This document shows positions 52,401 to 64,000 of a DNA stretch of 64,000 nucleotides, one piece after another (the first letter of the stretch is position 1; each line of letters begins with the position of its first letter). The notes under the pieces are model-generated. The model was given only the letters and a program-made list of their open reading frames with translations, made no database searches and had not been told where the DNA came from. The stretch is taken from NCBI RefSeq assembly GCF_035582795.1, contig NC_134368.1:28766501-28830500 (forward strand), in the 5' to 3' direction. The translations under genes were made by a program, and so were the position numbers. The DNA is from Mycteria americana (lineage: Eukaryota; Chordata; Aves; Ciconiiformes; Ciconiidae).

Positions 52401-55400
52401 GCCCCAAACACAGAACAGTCTTTCAACAACAGGTTGCTGACACTTTTCTCTCCTAAACCAGAGGCTTTGTGAATGCTTACTGCTGTCACTCCCACTTTCA
52501 GAAAACAGTCAATACGTACTCAAATTATAAAAACATTTCTGAATTCCAAGCCAATATTGACATAACCAAGCAATTATGTCATTTTACCAGCACAAGAAAT
52601 GTATCTTAACTTACATCTTCCTATAACCCATTTTATTATTATTATTATGTTTCTTTAAAGGAAGTATAGAAACAGAAATTAAATGGCAAACTTCAGGAAA
52701 GGGTTTCCACTTTTTTATTAAAAAGTTAAAAAACCCCATGGTTACAGGTACTGTAATAATAAAGCTTATTAATAATCCTTTCTGTCACCAAATAATATTT
52801 TGTTAGTTTTCTGGCCATTTTGTTGTAAGGAGGAAGATTTACATAGTATGATTTTGTTAAAACTGGTGAGTCTATGGAGTCTGTCTGAAAATAATCTGTA
52901 CTTCAAGTGGAATGAGAAATATTTCACATCCTCTGCTGTAGCATGAGATGCAAAAAAATTTTAAAGGAATAATATATACACACAAGGAAAGAATTTGCTG
53001 GAGAGAAGGAGCAAAAACTCAAACAAAAAAACCCAAACCAAACCAACAACATAAAACGGGCACGAAAGTGGAACTTGGACAGGATTATATTCATAACTCT
53101 TAAATGGATGATTCTGCAGTTTATTGCCTGTAAAGGAGGCAAAAATCTATTGGTATCTTATTATTCAAGTGTTGGCTAAACTCGAACGACATATAGTAAG
53201 CAGGCCTCCAGCAAAGTCAAAGCACTATAAATTGCTAGATATAGAAATATAGTATTAGATATTGATTTCCAATGCACTATATGACTTTGCCGATTTTCTC
53301 ATGTGAAGCCTCCCTGTAAAAGATCGAGAACCACTAATGGTAGACTGGCAGATTTCCTACCGATACAGACAGGCGCGCACACACCCACCACACTTGTCAC
53401 CTGTGTTTTGAGCCTAAACCAGACGGGAAGCTGTGGCGTGAGAGGAACACAAGTCCACGATAATGAGCTTTGCTGAGAGAGCGTGCATTTCTGTTAAACC
53501 AGACTCAGCACATGTTGCAATGCCAAACACTGAGCAATGTTTGGATTGGAGCTTGCTCAGAACTTGGGCAGGCTTCACCTGCATCAGCCTGAAATCTACC
53601 ACCTCTGGTCTAAGAGGGAAAACTACCCTGGTACAGAGACCACCTGCAACAGGGATGTGCAGACTAGGGGCTCTTTAATGCATCTCCCAGGGGCCTCAAG
53701 CTTACTCATCTCAAAGTACTCCAGAGTCGCCACCACCTGCCTTTAAATGACTTCTGAAAATCAGCAACTCTGCCCGTGCAATTTTCAGTACCAAAATACA
53801 TCCTGGTAAAGATCCTTCTGTCAGAGCAGTTATGCAAGTGTTTCTTCATAGAAGATTAAGAAAAAGTCCAACTGAACAGCAGCAAAAGCTACAGAAGGAA
53901 CCCAAGAGGCTAACCCTAAAGTCCTCACATGTTTTATTTCACTGAAGTCTTAATATGTTTCATTTTATTTTGTAATAAGATTTATGAGCACCCTTGAAGA
54001 AACAATATCATTTTCAGATACATTCTATCTTTATCTACTGGAACCAGAAGACAAATCAATTTTAGAATCCTAATTACAAGAGGAGAGATACAAGTCTAGA
54101 CACTCAATCAAAACCAAAAAAGCAATAGGGGCAGATGGCCTGAAATAAGAATTCTTTCATGCAGTGCAAAACCTCTTAATCCTTAAGATGGAAAAAAATC
54201 AGACAGTTTCCAAAAGTATTTGGCCTAAAGAGTCATATTTTTAACATGATAACGACTTCTGATGTTTTTCTCTACACAGTGTTCAGTGTAGGCTGTAACG
54301 CATTTTCAAGTATTTCCATGTTAAAGTAGGAGAATATTTTACTTAAAATATTTCTGCAGGATGAGGATTAAAAATACTTTATTGTATTTAAAAAAAACCC
54401 ACCTCTGATAGCCTTTGTTAGAATTGCATTTCCTTTTCGGTAAGATTTCCTACATAATTTCTTTTCAACATCTTCCATTTGGTAATGTCATATTAAAATC
54501 GCAACATATTTCATGAAGACAAGGCAAGATGCATCCTTGAAAATTCAGGATTTTCCCTGGGAAATCTACACATTAGCTGATGGAGGCAAAAGATGAAACA
54601 GGGCAGCAGTTTTCTGTGTCCAGCTGTAAGCTTGAGAGAGGTAACTGATCCTTAACATAATGGAATACAACTGTGTAATAATTTTTTAAAAAAAGATATA
54701 TGCTGCTTGAAAATCAAGCTTTTCAATCCCTACCATTTGTCTCTGGATTTCCATAAACTTCCAAGAAAGTTTTAGGTGAATTCAAGTTCTTATCAGGGTC
54801 TGAAGTTAATGATAGAAAAATCCTCATAAATAAACTCACATTTTCAAGTCCTGTTATACTAGCCAAATAAAGACTAGTTAACAAATTAGAATAGACCAAA
54901 TTAACAACTGCTTCCTCAGCTAGGAACTGCTCTATAAAGTCCGTAAAATCTCTTAAAACAAATGGCCATGGTGTGCTAATTACGATTCAAATAGGTAGAT
55001 GACCATTTCAGATGATCAGAGGGTTTAAGTGCATAAAAACTGAATTGATCCTATGACCTTAGTTATATGTTTTTGCAGGACTGAATCTAGCATGTTTAGA
55101 AAAGACTGATTCAACTCCTACCACCATCAATTGGTAGGATTAAGTAGAAATGAATGCCTGGGAGAGATGTTTCATTTGTTTGATGTTATTTCCTTAAACA
55201 TACACATGTGAAATAAACAATTCCTTCTAATTGCTACGATAACCTCAGCTCTTTAGCAGATAGGAGGTTTCATTATTGGGCTCAGAAGCTGACTTCTTTG
55301 ACCTTATTTTGTAGGGAACAATCCAGATGGTCTAACCTTGCTGTTGGCAGCATTAGAGACGAAGCTGATCTTAATTCCAGTTAAAGCCTTGCTTGCTCTT

Positions 55401-55734
55401 TGATCACACTAAACAAGGTCGAATTTATTTTACCTGAAGGTGTACCCTGTAAAACTCAAAAGAGGAAGTGCTACAAAGAAGCAATAGAAGCATTCATAAT
55501 TTAAATGACAGCATGTTTTATACAAAGGACTGTCAAGGAATATGACAAGGCTATGAAGTAAATTGAATAGAATTTAAGGAATCTAATGCAGTTGGTAGAG
55601 CTAAATGAGAAGGATTAAAATCCTAGGTAAAAGAAAGGGCAATGGAAACAAAAGTAGTTGGAGAGAGATGTAAAATCACTTTAGTGATTGCCTAGTACAT
55701 TTCTAGTATTTTACAAATAAAAAATAATTGCCAA

Positions 55735-56175
55735 TTAGGAGAAAATAGTTATTAACAGCATAATAAAAAAGAGAATTGAAAGATAGAAACTCAAAGAACC
55801 AAAAGACTTAGAAAAGAAGATGGGGCTGCCTGCAAACAGTATTTCAGTTACAAGTTGAGGTTCTTTTAGTGGTTGAAGTTCTCTTACTGATGAAAACATG
55901 TAGGGGGTCTTACAGAGCTCACGTGGTCTTGTATAAGTGTCAGCAAAAAGATGCTTTATGAAGATATCGTGCAAGTGAAAATGGAGTAGCTTAAATTCTG
56001 ATTTTTCCACTAATTTCTTCAGGTTTTTGTGCAATACTATGGAACATTGTCTCAGGTGTTTTATTTGATTTGTTAATGGTAAACAAATTGAGCCCTTTTT
56101 CCTCCAATCCATGCACATGCACACAGCAGTCTTATAAAACATTGGAACAGCAGAAGAAATATAAAAATGCGGCAA
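55735..56175 (-). other. Unexplained 146-codon open frame, probably not a gene
   Basis: This is the longest open frame in the A+T-rich right half outside the repeats. The predicted protein is Leu/Phe/His-rich and ends in a hydrophobic stretch (LSFYLSILFFIMLLITIFS) that could form a membrane segment. I recognise no domain, see no promoter, and A-rich plus-strand sequence alone would yield Phe/Leu/Ile on the minus strand. An old transposon relic or chance is more likely than a gene. Confidence 0.15.
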
Positions 56176-56940
56176 AACTGTTTATCTAAATATAAAGCTC
56201 TATGCTCTAATTACCAGCAAGCTCACAAGAGATGAAACTAGAGTAGGGAAAATGAGAAGAGCCACCAGAATGAATAAAGCTGTGAGACATCCCAGGGATG
56301 GTTTCTATCTGTACCCATGTCCCTGAGATGTTCTTATTTGCCTGGCAGTATCTCATTAAGATGAATGGGCCACTTCACAAGTCTTTGGAGAGCTTCTGAA
56401 AGGGCACAGAGACATGAAAGAGAGAAATGATAGCATTTACCTTCTGCACCATTTAATGGCTATTTACTGGTATGGGGATCAGGTGCCTTACATTTTAAAA
56501 AATGACAGAGAGAACCACCCAAGTTCTTTGAGATTTTTCAGTTTTCTTGCCCAAACTTTCACAAGCCACTATTGAGGCTTTTTGTTTTGTTTTTTTTCTG
56601 TTTCTTCTAATTAACTAGTTTAATGTTTCAAATTCTAGGCAGTAACAACAGGACAACTATATAAAGTTTCTATTAATATTGGTAACTCTCAAATATAGCT
56701 TCACGACAGGTAAGTGCTAACCTAAATACCTTCAGTATGTATAGGTTTCTTTGAAAACCCATTAAAGCAGCCCACGTCCTTTTTAGTGCAGATGTACCTC
56801 ATGTACCTTCTCAAGCTGATCTGAAAGTTGTTAATTTGACTTTAGAGTTCACACTGACTGAAATGCAAGCGATCCTTAAAGCAGCAGGACAAACCTGCTA
56901 TTAGACTAGCTTAATGGAAATTTCAGCCTGCTTATTAAAA

Positions 56941-56980
56941 AAGAAATGGTGGTAGGTAGAAAGAAATGGTGGTAGGTGAA
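56941..56980. repeat. 20-bp tandem duplication
   Basis: AAGAAATGGTGGTAGGT followed by AGA, then AAGAAATGGTGGTAGGT followed by GAA: two copies of a 20-bp unit with the first 17 bases identical. Probably a recent slippage event. Confidence 0.85.
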
Positions 56981-57454
56981 GTTCTGGTACAGCTCTAATT
57001 AGGCCAATGTAATTTCCCAGGGAGTTGTTAAGGGCTTAGAAAATTTCAAGTCAATCTCCTGTTCAAAATAAGCACAGATGGTACACTCCATCCACTACAT
57101 GGCAGGATCTAACCATGCTCCTTCCCCTCTGAACCAAACTGTCTCTGGATGAAGGTGAAGATTTCCTTGCTGCCTGGGACAAGTGAATTTTGCCTGATGG
57201 AAAAAAACCAACATCCCACAAAACCAGAGTCACTACTGCATCTTCTCCTAATTCTGTACAGATTCCTCCTGTTTTCCTACCAGGAATTATAAAAGTAAGT
57301 CATGGTGCTATGCCTTCACTGCTAGTTTGAGGAGAGAAAGGATTTTAGCAATGCCTGCCATTGCCTTCAACACCTGTAAAGGAGAAGAGATTGATTGACC
57401 CCACAGCTATTTGATGGTTAGGTATACATGTCATGGAACAAAACTCCTCCTAAT

Positions 57455-57755
57455 AGAGACAGATAATGTAATAAAATGATGCAACCTTGCAGCAACATGT
57501 TGCAGTTTGGGAGGTCAAGGTTGCACATTAGGAGAAACTTTTGCACCAGGAGGGCAGTGCAACATTGGCACACATTGCTCAGAGAAGCTGTGAAACCACT
57601 TCCTTTGCCGTTTTCAAGACTCAACTAGACAAAGCTAGGCTGACCTTATATGAGGTTGGCGACAGTCCTGCTTCAGGCAGCAGGTTGAGCTAGATGACCT
57701 TGGCAGTCATCTTGGTTGACTTGGCAGCCAACCAATACTTCTAACATTCTGTGAG
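57455..57755 (+). mobile_element. Old CR1 LINE 3' fragment, plus strand (about 300 bp)
   Basis: GAGGTCAAGGTTGCACATTA, then 'TTTGCACCAGGAGGGCAGTG', 'GAGCTAGATGACCT' and a decayed ATTCTGTGA end follow the order of an avian CR1 3' region in sense orientation. It is clearly more diverged than the 42-kb copy, and its terminal octamers are barely visible. It sits tail-to-tail with the next copy. Confidence 0.8.
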
Positions 57756-57823
57756 CATTATATACTTAGAGAAGCCAAGTTGGATGCTTTAAAGGAACAA
57801 ATGGAACCATATTTGTAGAACTG

Positions 57824-58080
57824 TCATAGAATCATAGAATGGTGTGGCTTGGATGGGACCTTAAAGATGCCATGGTCCCTGCCATGGTCAGGGACACCTT
57901 CCACTAGACCAGGTTGCTCAAAGCCCATCCAGCCTGGCCTTGAACACTTCCAGGGATGGGGCATCCACAACTTCACTGGGCAACCTGTTCCAGTGCCTCA
58001 TCACCCTCATAGTGAAAAGGTCAGACGGTACAGAGGCATTTGAATCTGCTCCTTACCTGTGGGACCTTTGGGATTATGGA
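57824..58080 (-). mobile_element. CR1 LINE 3' fragment, minus strand (about 255 bp)
   Basis: The plus strand starts TCATAGAATCATAGAATGGT and continues GGGACCTTAAAGATGCCATG and CATCCAGCCTGGCCTTGAAC, matching the reverse complement of an avian CR1 3' end. The terminal octamer repeat is preserved, so it is younger than its neighbour at 57455-57755. The right end is approximate. A 64-codon plus-strand frame over it is a shadow. Confidence 0.9.
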
Positions 58081-61000
58081 TTTATTTCTAACTAGGTCCT
58101 TTAAGTATGTCCTAATATTCATCAAACAGTCAAAATGGACTGTTAAGTTCGTTAGCATAATAAAGCTTTAGCTTTAGGGAATCTGTAGCTCCCTTGGTGA
58201 GTTTGAGAACATGAGATCTGCATTCCTTTCTCATGTTTTTAAAACCATTGTCAATGCCAGAGTGTGTTACAATGCAAAAAGGTAACAGACAATTTTTTTT
58301 CCTGAATTGGAATTTCTCATACCCATATTTTAACAATTACTAGATATAATATGGCAGACAAAGCCTCAGGTGATCATATAACACCCCCATCTTATGGAAC
58401 ATTTAAGATTTATCACTATTTTAAATTTGCATAAAGAGAATTATTTATACAGCTATATAAATAATAGGTTCATTGAATAGCCTAGCTGAAATTTATCTAT
58501 ACTACTGAACATATATGATTTTCAGCATTTTCAGTCTCTTGCTCTGGAGGATCAAGCCTTTAGCACGACAAGATTTTGTGGCACACATTGCAAACTTAAG
58601 AATAAGGAAAATGCAGAAGACATATATTATATTTTACAATTATTTTAGCAAGTATTTAAAGGATTCAGACTTTTCTGGAAGCATTTTCAGTTAAGTAGTA
58701 GTAATTTTTAAATATCCTGAAGTGTGTCTAATACGTTGTGAAGTTACAAGCTACATGGAATTCCATTCCAAAAAGAACAATAATCCAGAAGATCACTTCT
58801 CTTATGCTAATATTTTTCTTCATTAATTTATATTTTGCTTTGGAAATCCAGAATTATATTATTTTTGAAAATAAGTGATGTTTAAAAAATATTTGAAGTT
58901 GATTCTTTCTAGTAAACAAATTTTAAACTGATTATTAGTGAAAGATTGTTTATGCAAGCAATTTTCCAACTAAATCCATCCAAAATATCACTTGCTTTTC
59001 CACACTTTTCCAGGCTGTTATGAAAAAAATGCTATCCCCAAATATGACAAGCCTATGTTCCAAAAGTTTTATAAATGCAAATTCACCCTAAGTGGACATA
59101 AATTCCAACAAAATATTTTAAGAAATACTTTTAAAGTAGGTTTTACATAGAACTTTTTCAAGAAGTGGGATTTTTTTCTCACCCTCCCCAAATCTGATAA
59201 AATATTTGTAATACCCAAGTATCAATTTTCTATTAAAAACACATATTAAATTAAGATTGCTCAATAGATGTGTTCATTTTTTAATCACTGCTTCTAATGT
59301 TTCAGTCTTTTCTGTTTAAGAACTGAAATGAAAAAATAAAAATATGCACTTTAAGCCAGTTGAGTTTAAGTCAACTTTGCATGATTAACTGTTAGAATAG
59401 AGAAATTAGCATGCTTGTAAGCAACTGAATAAACATTCAGTCTTCATGAAACAGAGCCATAGATCTATGGGCATTAGTTCTGTAATTAACATAAGTGACA
59501 ATAACAATGTAGAGTAGCCGAAGGACGCTATTTACTAAAAGAGTGATTTTAATAAGTCACAGATAAAGGAAGCAAAGTTGGGATTATCTCTTCTTCCCGT
59601 CTTTTAAAAATTCTAGTGAAAAGAACAGCTCATGTGGAACCATTTAACTTTTCTTTTCCTATGTTGATGTCAGCTTTGCAGTTATACTTGGCATAACAGC
59701 TTTGATTAAACATTTTATATAATTGTAAGCTTCCTGAGGGGACTCAGAATGGAACTATCAGGTGCTTGGGTTACATTCCAGATGGCAAGAGATTTGCTCA
59801 GCTTCACACTCCTCTTCCCACTGATGATACTAAACCACAGTGGAATTCATTTGCAAGTAATTCCGGGAACCATCAGGTTGAATTTCAAAGAATTAAAAAA
59901 AATCAGCAACTCTGCTTTTAAAACAAAGCAGATGATTAGTAGTTGTTTTTTAAACAATTCCCAGGCTTTCCCTTGAGTAATTTTTAAACCCGTGTCTGCA
60001 AGCATTACACTCTAAAAGCACTGCTGTTGCACTAAGGTTACGAGTGAACTGAAATGGCCTTCTACAGTTAATCCTTTCCCACTCCCTATTTAACATGTAG
60101 CTAAATGGATACTGGAGTCAACAACATCTAGAAGCAGATAGGTATGGTAAGGGAATGTGGAGAAGGCAGCCCATAACCAGATTCATTTGGGCTACCATCA
60201 TACCTGGCCACTATCTAGATAAACTTTCTTTACTACAGGAAGTTAGCTTCTGCAAGAGAAGGGAAGCTAGGAGGGATCTAATCTCACCCGCAGAAATAGC
60301 AATGCCAAGGTACACCTTAAGGACGTTTGGGAACAAACCTGGGGACACTGTTGCTCTATATTCCAGAGAGCTTCAGATGTGGAGGGTTCAGAGGACAATC
60401 GCAATAATCATTCTCAGAAATCCCTAATAAACCTGTTCTGCTGTTTGCCGTTTCCCCAGTTCTAGTGGGTTGTTGATTGGTCATAGTTGTTTCTGACTTG
60501 CAAGTACAGCATTTTAATGTGTGTTTATACATGCATAATGATAGAGCTGGGCTGGCTTCTGGAGTTTTCCTTTGATGAAAATGGTCATCTAGAATGGGAC
60601 TTGAGCACAGTGGAGGTATTTCCACCCAAAGCTTCATCCCAAAAATTCTCTTTGGCGGCTGAAGATCCTAAACTCACTGTTCTGAGTTCAGATCCACAGC
60701 TTCTCATCATGCACAAAACTGAACCAGGCTGAGCTAAGTACCTATTTAGCCTGGATTGGACATTCTTTTATTTTAGCACCCTAAAAGACTTCATCTTCTG
60801 GATTTCAGGCTCAACACACAGCAACAGACTGGCTTTCCCCTTCCCATGCTCAGTAACACATGGCTGTGACAGCTTGAGGATGCCTGAGGAAGAGCAAGCA
60901 GCCGTGGAGGACTGAGTACTGGTTTTGCATTTCATCAAAAGACCAATAATAATAATGTGATTGTCCTGCAAGAACTCTTTGAAAGACTGGCTATAGATAC

Positions 61001-64000
61001 CCAGTCAGAGGAGAGGAGTTTGAAAAGATATTTTTTTTCCTGACCTGGAACCAAAGTTTTGTTCTGCGTGCTGAACAAAATTGTAATGCAGAATGAGAAC
61101 TGAACTAATGCTAACAGCTACAAAGAAGTTACTGGCTAAAAATAAAGGCTCATCAGAGCTACTGCTATGTGTGGATTCACTCCAAGTTATTGCAACAGGT
61201 AACAGTAGAAGTGGTGACTGCAGTGAAATGAATGCCTGACAACCAGGACAGAGAACAACAAGCACAAAAGTAATTTGTTCACCCCAATCCCTTTTGTTCA
61301 CTCTGTATTATCCACTTTTTTACTGATAACAAGGGAAGGTAGAAGAGCAAATACCTATACAAAATTTAGACTGACTTGATTTTCATGTCAAAAGCTACGG
61401 AGGGAATGGCGCACCTTTGAATGGACTTCACTGTTATGCCAGTAGACTGTTGTTTTCAGCTGAAGAGTCATCAAAATACTGTCTGACAGAATTCATTATC
61501 CTCTGTAAAACAATCAAGGAATCTAACCGTGGGTAGTAATTTGAAAAATTAACATCAGTAATCTAATGTCAGACTGTCTTACCAAAGTAAGATAAGACAG
61601 AGCAACTCTTGGATCTCAGGTTATTTCAGGACACAGCTATTTCAAACCCCACTTCACTCTGCATAAGCAGAATAGAGAACCATTGCACTGGAGCATCTTA
61701 ACATAATAACAGTATGAACAGGAACAGATTAATTCTGTGAAAGACTTCTGCTTTCTTATCAATATAGTTTGCAGATATTACCTTTGACTGACAGGAGAAA
61801 AAGTTAAAGCAGTATTTCACAATATGGGATTCTTCAAATCAAAGAATTAAAGTAATGTTAAACACAGAGTAAAGGTCAGATGAATCTGATCTTGGAGGAT
61901 CAGGATGATGAACTGCAACTCTTTAAAGCTTCTGAAATCTCAAAAAAATTTAAAAAGAAAGGTCAATAAAGGATTTAGTCAATTTGCCGATGAGTAACAC
62001 TTTAATGAAAAATAAATCTTATGTTCTATCAGATAATTAAAATGTCATGCCTGAACTATATTACAGATCTAGCAACATAAATAAGAATTAAAAAGAACAT
62101 TCTTTCTTCTCAAATATATATAATATAATGGGACAACTATTAGAAGTTTTAAACAGTAATGTATAGGTTTAAAGATATTTTTATAAAAACAATGCTTAGA
62201 AAATAACATTGAAATAATAGGGAAAGTCACATAAAGTTCAGTTAAAAAATGAATATATACCCAAAACAATATACCTTCAATTAAATTTTAAGCTTAAACT
62301 CTGTTTTGAAATTACCATGACAGGCATTTAAAGGTATTTGTATACAGTACTGATACTTTTTGTGTACTTAGAGCTAAACCTTAGTTCTAAGATTTTGATC
62401 CATCAGTTTGGTTTTTTAAAATATGAAGATACCAGTCCTGAATTTGAATAAAGTCTTCAGGACATAAGCATCAATTATAACCCAGTGATCTGATTATCCT
62501 ATTGATAAAAAAAAAAAAAAATAGAAAAAACATTCAAGTAATAAGTTAGCCTTATGGGACAGGAAGCAACCCAATAGACAGAGCTACAAAAATGACTATT
62601 TTATGCCACTTTGGAGACTTGAATGTGTAGAAGATTTAAAATCCATTCAAGGAACAACTACTTGAATTTAAATAATAAAGAATTACCTCTTCTGTAGTTC
62701 TTACAGAAATCTTTATTCAAGAGAAGAGTAAAAAATGGACAGAGCTCCTTTAGCCTGGAAGGAAATCTTCAGGAACACTATCAGGCAAGATGGTTGACTT
62801 TTGCAAGTGATGATTTTGCTTGCAATGCAGCTGATTTCAATTTATGAATTTCCTTTTCTCTTATCTACTTAGAAAATTCTTTACAAGAGAAATATTTGCA
62901 AAAGAATCTCTGAAATTATTCTCTTTCCATAAATAAAACTGCCAGTAAGTATCTCATCTCTTCTAGAAACTGTTGTGTAATTATATAACATCCAAAAGTT
63001 CGGAGAGTTAGATTTCAATGCAATAGTTACTGAGACTTCATTGGATGTCCATGGACTTTTAATCTGTCAAGGTTATATTAGAAAAAGTAACTATGACTAC
63101 TCTATTTATGCAAAATATTATTCTCTATTCCTATTAGAAGTATATAAAGCAGAGACAATAAACAAATAATTTTAAGCTACACTAATTTTTCATATAAAGC
63201 TATTTTGAAACCTATGCATTATAAATTTATTCATACTCATGTTTTGTCCCTGACAAGACTTGTCAGAAGCACCTAGGAGAGATCATGTTCTTAGCTCACC
63301 TCACAGCAATCTTTATATTTTTATGAATTTGTGTTTTATCAGTCCTTCTGAAATGCTGTAATGGAGCATAGCATAGTAAAGGTTTGCCTATTGTTCTTGA
63401 ATGGATAAACCAATAGGTATTTGGAGAGGTTTGGGGGCTTGTGAAATGCTAAGATGTTACGAAGACAGGATAAAATTATTTGCAGCTATAGTGATGCTAC
63501 CACACTGATGTCTACTCAAGAAACAGCTCTGTCATGCCACCCTGTTAACAGTACTTATTTCAATAATAAATATCTGATACTCGATTAATTTTTAAAAACT
63601 TAGGCACCCATTGGGTGTCTTCATTGGGTGTCATTTTCAATCTGGCAAGGTCTTCTCTGTTCAGTTTTACAACCTTTTCCCAACCTCTGAAGCAGAAAAG
63701 ATGATTATTACCTAGAGTGAGATCAAATGGAAAGTCCCATGAAGAAATTGTTACGTGAATAATTTCATAGGTAGGTTAAGAACTGTGGCCAACTGTGGAC
63801 AATCTGAGGCCAAGGCTGCCTGCCTGACTTGCTAGTCACTACAAGTAATCAGAAAATTTGTGGGGAAAGATGTATTGATAATAAAACCATCTTAATGCTT
63901 ATAGTTTTTTCTTTTCTTTTAATGCAGACTTGTATTGTCCATTGCTCTTAGATGTTTCAGGAGACACACAGGAACATTTCAAATAAAAAGTGGCAGCTTC
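58081..64000. other. Non-coding DNA, no gene seen
   Basis: Strongly A+T-rich, with an A15 run at 62507-62521 and short frames only (at most 98 codons) on both strands. No recognisable repeat family, exon or RNA gene. A small imperfect repeat (CATTGGGTGTC twice near 63.61-63.63 kb) is present. Confidence 0.5.

Larger units (their letters stand above)
49419..57454. other. Non-coding DNA, no gene seen
   Basis: A+T-rich, with few features. A short direct repeat (CATTTAGAAA twice near 49.44-49.46 kb) abuts the CR1 copy. One minus-strand frame of 146 codons lies at 55735-56175, and a 20-bp duplication at 56941-56980. No recognisable exon. Confidence 0.5.

Overview
The window looks like about 64 kb of bird nuclear DNA: A+T-rich, gene-poor, with very few open frames. 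The repeats make it avian. There are at least five CR1 LINE copies of avian type, most ending at the typical ATTCTATGATTCTA or TAGAATCATAGAATC terminus. There is also a 1.1-kb retroviral solo LTR carrying a GC-rich 'CTCCAGCGTGGGTCC' repeat array that I associate with avian genomes. Species cannot be fixed from sequence alone. Nothing looks prokaryotic: there are no operons, ribosome binding sites or CRISPR arrays, and no tRNA or rRNA gene was noticed.

Layout. 1-6.8 kb: non-coding, with one GC-rich low-complexity patch at about 2.8-2.95 kb. 6.8-8.2 kb: a worn ancient LINE fragment, then a solo LTR at 7086-8203 on the minus strand, flanked by a perfect 5-bp target duplication (ACAAG). 8.2-14.75 kb: non-coding. 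14.8-16.6 kb: the only convincing host gene, on the minus strand. It consists of a terminal coding exon (15585-16045), a 467-bp intron with canonical GT-AG ends, a phase-matched 81-nt candidate exon (16513-16593) and an A+T-rich 3' UTR. Any further exons must lie at higher coordinates, inside or beyond this window, and I could not identify them. 16.6-41.9 kb: intron-like or intergenic DNA with a 13-bp tandem repeat (25.6 kb), a small duplication (32.3 kb), a GC-rich patch (35 kb) and an old LINE fragment (36.4-36.85 kb). 41.9-58.1 kb: a cluster of CR1 insertions in both orientations. 58.1-64 kb: A+T-rich DNA in which I see no gene.

Functional reading. The minus-strand gene encodes an intracellular-looking, Ser/Thr-rich linker followed by a charged C-terminal block; I do not recognise the family. 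If its intron continues to the right, most or all of the window above 16.6 kb would be its intron, which would fit the lack of other exons, but that is inference. No previously undescribed biological system is evident. The most checkable items are the gene's paired in-frame splice acceptors, the LTR's internal array and the inverted pair of same-subfamily CR1 copies.
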